This document shows, one piece after another, positions 1 to 10,395 of a DNA stretch of 64,000 nucleotides. How positions within the stretch are numbered: the first letter of the stretch is position 1; every line of letters begins with the position of its first letter. A program made the translations under genes and the position numbers. The notes beneath the pieces were generated by a model. That model was not told the DNA's origin. It made no database searches and worked only from the letters and a program-made list of their open reading frames with translations. This stretch comes from Streptomyces sp. YS415 (GTDB lineage Bacteria > Actinomycetota > Actinomycetes > Streptomycetales > Streptomycetaceae): assembly GCF_023544665.1 (NCBI RefSeq), contig NZ_JAMJFL010000010.1, forward strand, positions 1 through 64,000. The letters are read 5' to 3'.

Positions 1-1
1 G

Positions 2-859
2 ATGTCCGTGCGGACCCTGCCGGGGGTGGGGCCGGCCACCGGGGACCACCTGCGGCGGGCCGGGATCCACACGGTCGAAGAGCTGGCCGAGGCCGGGGAG
101 GACGAGCTCGTGCGGCTGCTGGGCAAGGCGCACGGGCATGCGCTGTACGCCATGGCGCTGGCGCGGGACGAGCGGCCGGTGGTGGCCGAACGGGAGACGA
201 AGTCGGTGTCCGTGGAGGACACGTACGACGTGGACATCCATGACCGGGTGCGGGTGGGGCTGGAGGTGCAGCGGCTCGCGGACCGGTGTGTGCGGCGGTT
301 GCGGGAGGCTGGGCTGTCCGGGCGGACGATCGTACTGAAGGTGAGGCGGTACGACTTCTCCACGTTGACTCGGTCCGAGACGTTGCGGGGGCCCACGGAT
401 GATCCGGCGGTCGTGCGGGAGGCCGCGGGCCGGTTGCTGGAGTCGGTGGACACGACCGGGGGTGTGCGGCTGCTGGGGGTGGGCGTCAGCGGGCTTGCCG
501 ACTACACGCAGGAGGATCTGTTCGCGCAGGCCGCGGGGGAGCGGGGGCGGAGTGCGGAGGATCCGGGGGAGGACGGTGCGGTCGAGGCGGCGGCTGCGGG
601 GGTGGTGACGGCGGAAGCGGGGGCGCCCGTGGAGCGGCGGTGGGCTGCCGGGCATGACGTTCGGCATGCCGAGTTCGGGCATGGGTGGGTGCAGGGGAGT
701 GGGGTGGGGCGGGTGACGGTGCGGTTCGAGACGCCGGAATCCGGGCCGGGGCGGGTGCGGACGTTTCGGGTGGATGATCCCCAGCTGTCTCCTGCGGAGC
801 CGTTGCCGTTGGTTCCGCGGGCGCCGGGTGTTGCTGCTGCGGGTGAGGTGCGGGCGTGA
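2..859 (+). CDS. dinB: DNA polymerase IV, C-terminal part (5' end outside window)
   Basis: C-terminal 285 residues of a Y-family translesion polymerase; the catalytic palm lies upstream of the window. Visible are the thumb helix-hairpin-helix (LPGVGPATGDHL, about residues 6-17) and the little-finger DNA-binding domain (about 70-175), where ETKSVSVEDTYD matches the usual ETKSVS...E/TF element of DinB. After an acidic Ala/Glu linker (about 180-210) comes a small beta-rich tail, HDVRHAEFGHGWVQGSG then VTVRFE (about 218-245), which looks like the tudor/KOW-like tail of UvrD/PcrA helicases. Polymerase assignment is family knowledge applied to visible motifs; the role of the tail is inference. It ends at TGA 857-859, followed by a long non-coding spacer. 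Confidence 0.88.
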   Translation: MSVRTLPGVGPATGDHLRRAGIHTVEELAEAGEDELVRLLGKAHGHALYAMALARDERPVVAERETKSVSVEDTYDVDIHDRVRVGLEVQRLADRCVRRLREAGLSGRTIVLKVRRYDFSTLTRSETLRGPTDDPAVVREAAGRLLESVDTTGGVRLLGVGVSGLADYTQEDLFAQAAGERGRSAEDPGEDGAVEAAAAGVVTAEAGAPVERRWAAGHDVRHAEFGHGWVQGSGVGRVTVRFETPESGPGRVRTFRVDDPQLSPAEPLPLVPRAPGVAAAGEVRA

Positions 860-1403
860 GGTGTGGTCGCGCTCGTCCTGGGGTGATCGGTGCCGGCGGT
901 TGGGCGCGCCGGGAGGTGGGTGCGCTCGCCCGCGCCGGCGGGGTGCCGCCGCGCCCACCCGTGCCGCCCCAGCGGCACGACTGCCCGCGGCTGGGGCGGC
1001 CTCGAGGTGCGCGCAGTTGCGCGGGTGCGCGGTCGCGCAGCCGGAGGGGCGCTGGGATCGGGCCCCGCGGCTCCCGCGTTATGAGGCAGGCGTCGTCCGG
1101 TTACCGCCTGCCGTTGCGGAGCTACGAGGGACGCGGCTATGCAGCTGCGGGGCATGGGCGCCGTCAGATGCGGGGGGCATGCGTTCGCGCAGTCACAGAG
1201 CTGCCGACAGCCGCCAGGGGTGCGGCCATGCGCTGCAGGTTTTGGGGCATGCCGTGGCGCGGCTGGGGGGTTGCTGTGGCGTGCGGCCCGCGGGACGAGG
1301 CTGCGGGGCCGAGGGGAGCGCCTTCGCGCGGCTGTGGGATTGGCGGGGCATGCGGCGCGCGGCTATGGGGCCGCGCAGCTGCGGCGAAGTTGTGTGGGGC
1401 GGG
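860..1403. repeat. 544-nt non-coding spacer with degenerate short repeats
   Basis: No frame here has convincing protein features. The stretch carries four copies of GGGGCATG (1149-1156, 1174-1181, 1244-1251, 1345-1352), several CGCGGCTATG-like words (1132-1141, about 1326-1337, 1356-1366) and two GCAGCTGCGG (1141-1150, 1375-1384). It looks like a degenerate, partly palindromic repeat field between the 3' ends of the polymerase and PRC-barrel genes, which converge on it. Function unknown. Confidence 0.4.
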
Positions 1404-1778
1404 TCAGGTGTCTGCTTCTTCTGTGTTTGCCAATTTGCCGAAGTCGTGGTCGGGGGGTGGGGGGGAGGTCAGGTCCAGGCCGTAGTGGTGGTAGAGCTGG
1501 AGTTCCTGCTCGGGGGAGAGGTGGCGGCCCACTCCGAAGTCGGGGGCGTCCTTGATGAGGGAGCGGTCGAAGGGGACGCGCAGGGTGCCCTCCACCAGTT
1601 CGCTGGGCTCCAGGGGGACGAAGGCGTCCCTGCTGAACAGGCCCGTGCGTATGGCTGCCCACTCCGGTACGCCGGTGGCGTCGTCGAGGTAGACCTCGTC
1701 GATGGTGCCGAGTTTTGTACCGTTGCGGTCGAACGCCTTGCGGCCGATCAGGTTGCGCGGATCGATGTCGGTCTGCAC
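1404..1778 (-). CDS. PRC-barrel domain protein
   Basis: A 124-residue soluble protein starting at GTG 1776-1778, with GGAGGG a few bases upstream. Residues 1-75 fit a PRC-barrel: DPRNLIGRKAFDRNG opens the fold, followed by KLGTIDEVYLDD and the strand pair ending in FVPLEPSE. The tail is an acidic/proline helix (LSPEQELQLYHHYGLD) typical of actinobacterial stress-associated PRC-barrel proteins. The biochemical role is unknown. It is transcribed away from the glycine riboswitch/gcvP. A longer reading from further upstream is possible in frame, but it has no ribosome site and would run into the riboswitch on the other strand, so I reject it. Confidence 0.75.
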   Translation of the reverse strand: MQTDIDPRNLIGRKAFDRNGTKLGTIDEVYLDDATGVPEWAAIRTGLFSRDAFVPLEPSELVEGTLRVPFDRSLIKDAPDFGVGRHLSPEQELQLYHHYGLDLTSPPPPDHDFGKLANTEEADT

Positions 1779-1895
1779 GTGCCCTCCACTTGGTCGCAAC
1801 TCATCCGTAAGCACTACGAAAGAGCACATTCGGGCCCCCGGCCACTCGAACGCCTGGGCGTTGACCTCGCTGGTAGGCTGACAGCGGCTGCTGAC

Positions 1896-2107
1896 CCCGT
1901 GCGGGAGAGTCCTCCGGACACCATCCGGAGGCGCCGAAGGAGCAAATCCTCCCCGGAATCTCTCAGGCCCACGTACCGCACGGACGAGGTCACTCTGGAA
2001 AGCAGAGCGGGTGCCGCCGACGGCTCCCGCTCTCACCGACGGTGAAAGCCGGACGCCCGCGTGCCTCCGGTGAAGCTCTCAGGTTGAGATGACAGAGGGG
2101 GAGGCCG
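1896..2107 (+). promoter_or_regulatory. tandem glycine riboswitch
   Basis: Two consecutive gcvT-type aptamers. The first (about 1896-2007) has GCGGGAGAG at its 5' side, CGCCGAAGGAGCAA at 1932-1945, AATCTCTCAGG at about 1957-1967 and the closing GGAAAGCAGAG at 1997-2007. The second (about 2008-2107) has GCTCTCACCGACGGTGAAAG, then GGTGAAGCTCTCAGG and GACAGAGGGGGAGG. These are the conserved elements of the glycine aptamer. The linker is very short, as in cooperative tandem switches. The expression platform before gcvP is only about 58 nt; in other species this class switches gcv expression on when glycine is abundant. Confidence 0.95.
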
Positions 2108-2165
2108 TCCGGGTACCCGTGCCGTGGTGCCCCTCGAAGGTCGTGTCGACCAGGAGGCCTCCGCA

Positions 2166-5051
<2,886 letters not shown>

Positions 5052-5066
5052 TCCGGCGTAGGCGAA

Positions 5067-5105
5067 GGGCTCCCCAGGGCGGTACGGCCCGGGGGAGCCC
5101 CTTTG
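5067..5105 (+). terminator. intrinsic terminator after gcvP
   Basis: Inverted repeat GGGCTCCCC (5067-5075) with GGGGAGCCC inside 5091-5100, loop containing its own GGGC/GCCC, followed by CTTTGCTGTTTT. It sits between convergent gcvP and modC and may serve both strands. Confidence 0.75.
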
Positions 5106-5129
5106 CTGTTTTCTGCTGGTCGGACCGGC

Positions 5130-6182
5130 CTATGCGGGGTACGCGTGGGTCTGCGTCGCCTTGACCGTCGCCCAGACAGGGGCCCCCGGGTGCAGGTCCA
5201 GCTCTGCCGCGGCGACCGTGGTGAGGTCGGCGGCGAGGGGGAGTTCGCCGGTGAGGGCGGCGCGGATCTGGTCGCCGTGGGTCTCCAGCCCTTCGACCCG
5301 GCAGTGCCAGAGGTTGCGGGCGCTGGCGCCGGTGGGGCGGTCGCGGAACAGGGTGACCGCGCCTGGGGGGAACGCGACGAACACCGGGCCGGCGAGGTCC
5401 TCGGTGGTGGTGATGAGGGGGCCCGTGTCCAGCCGGACCGTATGGCCTTCGGCCGTGCCCTTGTAGAGGTTCAGGCCCACCAGCTGGGCGATGTAGTCCG
5501 TGCGGGGGTGGCGGGCGATGTCCGAGGGGGTGCCCTCCTGGACGATCCGGCCCTGCTCGATGACGACCAGCCGGTCGGCCAGGACCATGGCGTCCAGGGG
5601 GTCGTGGGTGACCAGGACCGCCACCGCCGCGAACTCGGCGAGGTGGCGGCGCAGCTGGGCCCGGACCTCCAGACGGGTGCGGGCGTCCAGGGCCGCGAGG
5701 GGCTCGTCGAGGAGCAGGAGGCGGGGGCTCGTGGCAAGGGCGCGGGCCAGCGCGACGCGTTGGGCCTGGCCGCCGGAGAGGTGGCGGGGTTTGGCGTGCG
5801 CGTGGTCGGCGAGGCCCATGCGGTCCAGCCAGGTGTGTGCCTGGGCGCGGGCGTCGGCCTTGGTGGCGCCCTGGCAGCGGGGGCCGAAGGCGACGTTGTC
5901 GAGGGCGGTGAGGTGGGGGAAGAGGAGGTAGTCCTGGAAGACGACGCCCACGGGGCGGTGCTCGGGGGGTGTGCGGTCCAGGGGGGTGCCGTCGAGGTGG
6001 AGGTGGCCGGCGGTCAGGGGGACCAGGCCGGCGAGGGCCCGCAGGGCGGTGGTCTTGCCCGCGCCGTTGGGGCCGAGCAGGGCCACGACGTCGCCGGGGG
6101 CGGCGGTGAGCCCGATGTCGAGGTGGAAGGTGTCCCGGTCGACGACCAGGCGGGTGGCCAGGCCCTGGGGGGTGTCGGTCAT
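5130..6182 (-). CDS. modC: molybdate ABC transporter ATP-binding protein
   Basis: A 350-residue ABC ATPase that energises molybdate import. Walker A is LLGPNGAGKTT (about residues 35-45), signature LSGGQAQR, Walker B LLLLDEP followed by LAALD, and the switch histidine in VLVTHDP. The C-terminal third (about 285-350) is a TOBE/Mop-like oxyanion domain ending in VWATVKATQTHAYPA, which separates ModC from generic importer ATPases. Start ATG 6182-6180 overlaps the modB stop as ATGA, so the two are translationally coupled. A start five codons upstream (MDDDP) is possible but would overlap modB more. Confidence 0.93.
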   Translation of the reverse strand: MTDTPQGLATRLVVDRDTFHLDIGLTAAPGDVVALLGPNGAGKTTALRALAGLVPLTAGHLHLDGTPLDRTPPEHRPVGVVFQDYLLFPHLTALDNVAFGPRCQGATKADARAQAHTWLDRMGLADHAHAKPRHLSGGQAQRVALARALATSPRLLLLDEPLAALDARTRLEVRAQLRRHLAEFAAVAVLVTHDPLDAMVLADRLVVIEQGRIVQEGTPSDIARHPRTDYIAQLVGLNLYKGTAEGHTVRLDTGPLITTTEDLAGPVFVAFPPGAVTLFRDRPTGASARNLWHCRVEGLETHGDQIRAALTGELPLAADLTTVAAAELDLHPGAPVWATVKATQTHAYPA

Positions 6183-7006
6183 GGGGTCGTCATCCATCGG
6201 TCCCGGAGTGCGGCCAGCACCGTGATGGACACCGCCAGGAGCACCAGGCTCAGGGCGATGGCGGCTGCTGGGTCGGATTGCAGGGCCAGGTAGACCGAGA
6301 GGGGCATGGTCTGGGTCCGGCCCGGGAAGTTGCCCGCGAAGGTGATGGTGGCGCCGAACTCGCCCAGGGCGCGGGCCCAGGCGAGGACCGCTCCGGCCGC
6401 GATGCCCGGCGCGATCAGCGGCAGCGTCACCCTGCGGAACGCCGTGAAGCGGGACGCGCCCAGGGTCATGGCCGCCTCCTCGTAGCGGGGGTCCGCCGCC
6501 CGGAGCGTGCCTTCGACGCTGATGACGAGGAACGGCATCGCCACGAAGGTCTCCGCCACCACCACTCCCGCCGTCGTGAACGGCAGGGTGACGCCGAACC
6601 AGTTGTCCAGCCACTGGCCCACCACGCCGTTGCGGCCCAGCGCCAGGAGCAGCGCCACACCGCCCACCACCGGGGGCAGGACGAGGGGCAGCGTCACCAG
6701 GGCGCGGACCAGACCGCGGCCGGGGAAGTCGGTCCGGGCCAGCAGCCAGGCCAGGGGGACCCCCAGGAACAGGCTCAGCGCGGTGGCCGCCGTCGCGCAG
6801 AGCAGGGACAGCCGCAGGGCGTCCCAGACCTCGGGGCTGGTCAGCTGGTCCGGGAGGGTGCTCCACGGGGTGCGGACCAGCAGGGCGATCAGGGGGACGA
6901 CCAGGAACGCCAGACCCAGGAGGGCGGGGAGCAGCAGCGGCAGCGGCACCAGACGGGGCCGCGGGCGCCGGGGTCCGCCCTTCAAGGTCTCGGCGGGGTG
7001 CGTCAC
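6179..7006 (-). CDS. modB: molybdate ABC transporter permease
   Basis: A 275-residue inner-membrane permease with about six hydrophobic segments and the EAA cytoplasmic loop (YEEAAMTLGASRFTAFRRVTLP) that docks on ModC, followed by PLIAPGIAAGAVLAWARALGEFGAT, a ModB hallmark. It starts at GTG 7006-7004, which overlaps the modA stop as GTGA. Only one permease is encoded, so a homodimeric channel is expected. A short positively charged N-terminus (KGGPRRPRPR) precedes the first membrane span. Confidence 0.93.
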   Translation of the reverse strand: MTHPAETLKGGPRRPRPRLVPLPLLLPALLGLAFLVVPLIALLVRTPWSTLPDQLTSPEVWDALRLSLLCATAATALSLFLGVPLAWLLARTDFPGRGLVRALVTLPLVLPPVVGGVALLLALGRNGVVGQWLDNWFGVTLPFTTAGVVVAETFVAMPFLVISVEGTLRAADPRYEEAAMTLGASRFTAFRRVTLPLIAPGIAAGAVLAWARALGEFGATITFAGNFPGRTQTMPLSVYLALQSDPAAAIALSLVLLAVSITVLAALRDRWMTTP

Positions 7007-7818
7007 GGCTTCAGGAACCCGGCCTCGGTCAGGACCTTCTGGCCCTCGGCGGACCGCACCAGTGCCATGAACGCCTTGGCCGTGTCCGGGTTCGGCGCGT
7101 CCTTGAGGAGGGCGATCGGGTAGTCGTTGATGGCGTCGGCGGCCTCGGGGAAGTCCACGCCGTCCACCTTGTCACCCGCCGCCTGCACATCCGTCCGGTA
7201 CACGACGGCGGCGTCGGCCTCCTTGAGCTCCACCTTCGTCAGGGCGCCCTTGACGTCCTGCTCGTAGGAGACCGGCGTGACCTTCAGGCCCGCTGCCGTC
7301 AGTGCCTTGTCCGCCGCGGCGCCGCACGGCACGGTCCTGTCGCACAGGACGACCTTCAGGCCTGGCGCGGTGAGGTCCTTCAGGGAGGAGATCCGGTCGG
7401 GGTTGCCCGGCAGGGTGGCGATCTCCAGTTGGTTGCGGGCGAAGGTGGACGGGGTGCCCGCCACGTCCTTTGCGGCCGTCACGATCTCCATGGTCTTCGG
7501 GCTGGCAGCGGCGAACACGTCCGCGGGAGCGCCGCCCGTGATGTTCGCCGCGAGGGTGTCGCTGCCGCCGAAGCTGAAGGTGACCTCGGTGCCGGGGTGC
7601 TCCTTCTCGAACGTCTCACCGAGCTCGGTGAAGCTTTCCTGGAGGGAGGCGGCGGCGAACACGGTGACCGTGCCGGAGAGCTTGGGCGAGCCCGAGGAGC
7701 CGGACGCCTCGGAGGAGGACTCGGACGACGAGGAGCAGGCGCTCAGCAGGAGCAGTACGGCGGCTCCCGCGCCGGCTGCCTGCACGGTTCTGCGGGTCCG
7801 GCGGGCGTAAAGGGTCAT
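7003..7818 (-). CDS. modA: molybdate-binding lipoprotein
   Basis: A 271-residue extracytoplasmic binding protein. The signal peptide LLLLLSAC gives a lipobox with lipidated C28, followed by a Ser-rich tether. The mature start TVTVFAAASLQESFTELGE and FSFGGSDTLAANI are typical ModA ligand-loop motifs; SFGGSDTLA and the later AAVVYRTDV contribute oxyanion contacts in the family. Start ATG 7816-7818 is preceded by GGGAGTGG. First gene of modABC; an inverted repeat covers its promoter. Tungstate binding cannot be excluded from sequence. Confidence 0.93.
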   Translation of the reverse strand: MTLYARRTRRTVQAAGAGAAVLLLLSACSSSSESSSEASGSSGSPKLSGTVTVFAAASLQESFTELGETFEKEHPGTEVTFSFGGSDTLAANITGGAPADVFAAASPKTMEIVTAAKDVAGTPSTFARNQLEIATLPGNPDRISSLKDLTAPGLKVVLCDRTVPCGAAADKALTAAGLKVTPVSYEQDVKGALTKVELKEADAAVVYRTDVQAAGDKVDGVDFPEAADAINDYPIALLKDAPNPDTAKAFMALVRSAEGQKVLTEAGFLKP

Positions 7819-7877
7819 CACGGGTCCACTCCCTCGGTCTTCTGGGGAGGAAGCCGCCGGGACTGACCGCCGGGCTT

Positions 7878-7922
7878 CCCCTCGCATACGCCGATCATAC
7901 TTACGCAGATGCGAGGGGTAAG
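7878..7922 (-). promoter_or_regulatory. modA promoter with perfect 10-bp inverted repeat
   Basis: CCCCTCGCAT (7878-7887) and ATGCGAGGGG (7909-7918) form a perfect 10+10 inverted repeat with a 21-nt spacer. Between them on the minus strand lies a good -10 hexamer TATGAT (7899-7894); the matching -35 position (7922-7917, CTTACC) is weak. A protein bound here would block modABC transcription. The MerR/TOBE regulator encoded immediately upstream on the same strand is the obvious candidate. Confidence 0.65.
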
Positions 7923-7984
7923 TCTCCTGGTCCTTCGTATGAGCAAGGGGAGAGGAGGGTGGAGGTTCGTATGTGCGGCACCGC

Positions 7985-8383
7985 TCACGCGCGGTCGATG
8001 TGTACGTTTGTCGACTTCACCCGGGCCGTGGCCTCCATGCCGACCTCCAGGCCCAGCTCCTCCACGGCCTCCCGGGTGAGCAGGGAGACCAGCCGGTGCG
8101 GGCCCGCCTGGATATCCACCTGGGCGGCCACGTCACCGAGTTTGATCGCGGTGACGATGCCGGGGAAGGCGTTGCGGGCCGAGGTGTAGGGGGCCTCCTC
8201 GTCGGGTGCGGTCGCCGTCCTGGCGAGCTCCACCGAGAACTCGGCCAGGTCCCGGCCGTCGATGAGCCGCCGGCCGCTGTCGTCGCGATGGGTCGCCATC
8301 CGGCCCGCGTCCGCCCAGCGGCGGGCGGTGTCCGGGCTGACCCCGAGAAGTCGTGCGGCCTGGCCGATCGTGTAGGACTGCAT
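7985..8383 (-). CDS. helix-turn-helix regulator with TOBE (molybdate-binding) domain
   Basis: About 132 residues. The N-terminal MerR/excisionase-type helix-turn-helix (YTIGQAARLLGVSPDTARRWADAGRM, then RRLIDGRDL) is followed by a TOBE/Mop domain (SARNAFPGIVTAIKLGDVAAQVDIQAGPHRLVS to ...ARVKSTNVHIDRA). It has the logic of ModE, DNA-binding plus oxyanion sensing, in a different architecture. It lies directly upstream of modABC on the same strand, 166 nt away, so it is probably the repressor acting at the inverted repeat; that link is inference. The start could be ATG 8383 or GTG 8392; neither has a strong ribosome site. Confidence 0.85.
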   Translation of the reverse strand: MQSYTIGQAARLLGVSPDTARRWADAGRMATHRDDSGRRLIDGRDLAEFSVELARTATAPDEEAPYTSARNAFPGIVTAIKLGDVAAQVDIQAGPHRLVSLLTREAVEELGLEVGMEATARVKSTNVHIDRA

Positions 8384-8554
8384 GCCGGTCACGATAGGGC
8401 GTCGACCACGGCTTTCGGCCGTCGGCGTAAGAGAACCGTCAAGGGTGGACGGCAGACCGTATGGGAGCTGTCAACAACGGTCGGATGCGGTCAGGGGAGA
8501 GGTTCGCTCTACCCGTCCCTGTTTCACACCGCATCTCAACTCCAGGAGCTCACG

Positions 8555-8638
8555 ATGGCCGATGCGGCCTTCGTCGTCACCACGGTCGCGGTCTTCGCGC
8601 TGGTGGCTCTCGTCGCCAAGGGGGTGACCAGGCTGTGA
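8555..8638 (+). CDS. 27-residue single-span membrane peptide leading the kdp operon
   Basis: Start ATG 8555 with CCAGGAGCT upstream, ending TGA 8636-8638. The peptide is nearly all one hydrophobic span (VVTTVAVFALVALVAKG) with a short basic C-terminus (TRL). Its stop overlaps the kdpF GTG as GTGA, so translation is coupled. It resembles KdpF in size and topology but is a separate gene, and I know of no named function. The good ribosome site, the coupling and the coding-like third-position GC support that it is real. It may be an accessory lipid-like stabiliser of KdpABC, or a leader peptide. Confidence 0.7.
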   Translation: MADAAFVVTTVAVFALVALVAKGVTRL

Positions 8639-8724
8639 CCGCCGAGAACGTCGTCGGCCTCGTCGTGGCCGTCGCCCTGCTGGGCTATCTCGTCCTCGCC
8701 CTGATCTTCCCCGAGAGGTTCTGA
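8635..8724 (+). CDS. kdpF: K+-transporting ATPase subunit F
   Basis: A 29-residue peptide starting at GTG 8635 and ending TGA 8724, dominated by one membrane span (VVGLVVAVALLGYLVLALIFP) and ending in PERF, the typical KdpF pattern ...YL..AL..PE.F. KdpF stabilises the KdpABC complex in E. coli. It is coupled to the upstream peptide by a 4-base overlap, and six bases separate it from kdpA. Confidence 0.9.
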   Translation: MTAENVVGLVVAVALLGYLVLALIFPERF

Positions 8725-8730
8725 GCGCTG

Positions 8731-10395
8731 ATGGGTCCCGTACTCGCCGGCGTGCTCCAGCTGCTGGCACTGGCAGGGGCGCTCGCCCTCGTCCACATCC
8801 CCCTCGGCAACCACCTGGCCCGGGTCTACTCCGGCGACCGGCACTGGCGCGTCGAGAAGTGGATCTACCGGACGATCGGAGCCGACCCCGACACCCGGAT
8901 GCGCCCGCCCGCCTATCTGCGCGCCCTGCTGGCCTTCTCGCTCGTCGGAGTCCTCCTCCTGTACGCCCTCCAGCGGCTCCAGGGCGTACTGCCCGGCTCG
9001 CTGGGCTTCACGTCGATCGATCCGGACCAGGCGTTCAACACCGCCGTGTCCTTCGTGACCAACACCAACTGGCAGTCCTACGCCGGTGAACAGGCCATGG
9101 GCCATGTCGTGCAGACCGCCGGCCTCGCCGTGCAGAACGTCGTCTCCGCCGCGGTCGGCATGGCCGTCGCGGTCGCCCTGATACGCGGGTTCGCGCGGTC
9201 GCGCACCGGTGAACTGGGCAACTTCTGGACTGACTTGGTGCGCGGCATCGTACGCGTACTGGTGCCGCTCGCCGTCGTCGCGGCAGTCGTGCTCGCCGCC
9301 TGCGGAGTCATCCAGAACTTCTCCGGCATCCATGAGGTCGGCCAGTTCACGGGTGGCGCGCGGGAGTGGAACGGGGGTGCCGTCGCCTCGCAGGAAGCCA
9401 TCAAGCTGCTGGGCACCAACGGTGGCGGCTACTTCAACGCCAACTCCGCGCATCCGTTCGAGAATCCGACGCCGTTCACGAACCTCTTCCAGATCTTCCT
9501 GATGCTCGTCATCCCGTTCTCCCTGACCCGGACGTTCGGGGTGATGACCGGCTCGGTCCGGCAGGGGTACGCCGTCCTCGCCGCCATGGGCGTCATCTGG
9601 CTCGGCTTCGCGGCACTGATGATGTGGGCCGAGTTCGCCCATCACGGCCCGGCGCCGGAAATCGCCGGCGGGGCGTACGAGGGCAAGGAGGTCCGCTTCG
9701 GGATCGGCCCCTCCTCCCTCTTCGCCACGTCGACGACGCTCACCTCGACCGGTGCGGTGAACTCCTTCCACTCCTCCTTCACCGGGCTCGGCGGCGGCAT
9801 CGCCCTGCTCGGCATGATGCTCGGCGAGATCGCGCCCGGCGGCGCCGGCTCCGGCCTGTACGGCATGCTGGTCATGGCGATCATCGCGGTGTTCCTCGCC
9901 GGTCTGATGGTCGGTCGTACGCCCGAATACCTGGGGAAGAAGATCGGCACCCGGGAGATCAAGGCTGCGGCCTGCTTCATCCTCGTCACCCCGGCCCTGG
10001 TGCTGGTCCTCACCGCCGCGGCGATGGCCCTGCCCACTCCGCCCCACTCGATGGCCAACGGCGGGGCGCACGGGTTCTCCGAGATCCTCTACGCCTACAC
10101 CTCCGCCGCCAACAACAACGGCTCGGCCTTCGCCGGGCTCAACGCGGACACGCAGTGGTTCAACAGCACCCTCGGCCTGTGCATGCTCCTCGGCCGCTTC
10201 CTGCCCATGGTGTTCGTGCTGGCGCTGGCCGGCTCGCTCGCCGGGCAGCGGCCGGTGCCGGTCACCGCGGGCACCCTGCGCACCGAGAAACCGCTGTTCA
10301 CCGGCGTGCTGGTGGGCGCCATCCTGATCATCACCGGACTGACCTACTTCCCGGCTCTCGCGCTGGGACCGCTCGCCGAGGGGTTGGCGGCATGA
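8731..10395 (+). CDS. kdpA: K+-transporting ATPase subunit A (potassium channel subunit)
   Basis: A 554-residue polytopic membrane protein of the SKT superfamily that forms the selectivity filter of the Kdp pump. The four pore loops are recognisable from [48 protein letters not shown] and [15 protein letters not shown]; the glycine-rich filter of the second loop is intact. Length matches the family (about 555). Start ATG 8731. The stop overlaps the kdpB ATG (ATGA at 10392-10395), so translation is coupled. Confidence 0.97.
   Translation: MGPVLAGVLQLLALAGALALVHIPLGNHLARVYSGDRHWRVEKWIYRTIGADPDTRMRPPAYLRALLAFSLVGVLLLYALQRLQGVLPGSLGFTSIDPDQAFNTAVSFVTNTNWQSYAGEQAMGHVVQTAGLAVQNVVSAAVGMAVAVALIRGFARSRTGELGNFWTDLVRGIVRVLVPLAVVAAVVLAACGVIQNFSGIHEVGQFTGGAREWNGGAVASQEAIKLLGTNGGGYFNANSAHPFENPTPFTNLFQIFLMLVIPFSLTRTFGVMTGSVRQGYAVLAAMGVIWLGFAALMMWAEFAHHGPAPEIAGGAYEGKEVRFGIGPSSLFATSTTLTSTGAVNSFHSSFTGLGGGIALLGMMLGEIAPGGAGSGLYGMLVMAIIAVFLAGLMVGRTPEYLGKKIGTREIKAAACFILVTPALVLVLTAAAMALPTPPHSMANGGAHGFSEILYAYTSAANNNGSAFAGLNADTQWFNSTLGLCMLLGRFLPMVFVLALAGSLAGQRPVPVTAGTLRTEKPLFTGVLVGAILIITGLTYFPALALGPLAEGLAA

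Noticed and set aside
8393..8554. c-di-AMP (ydaO) riboswitch in the kdp leader
   Set aside because: The conserved core words of the class are not visible.
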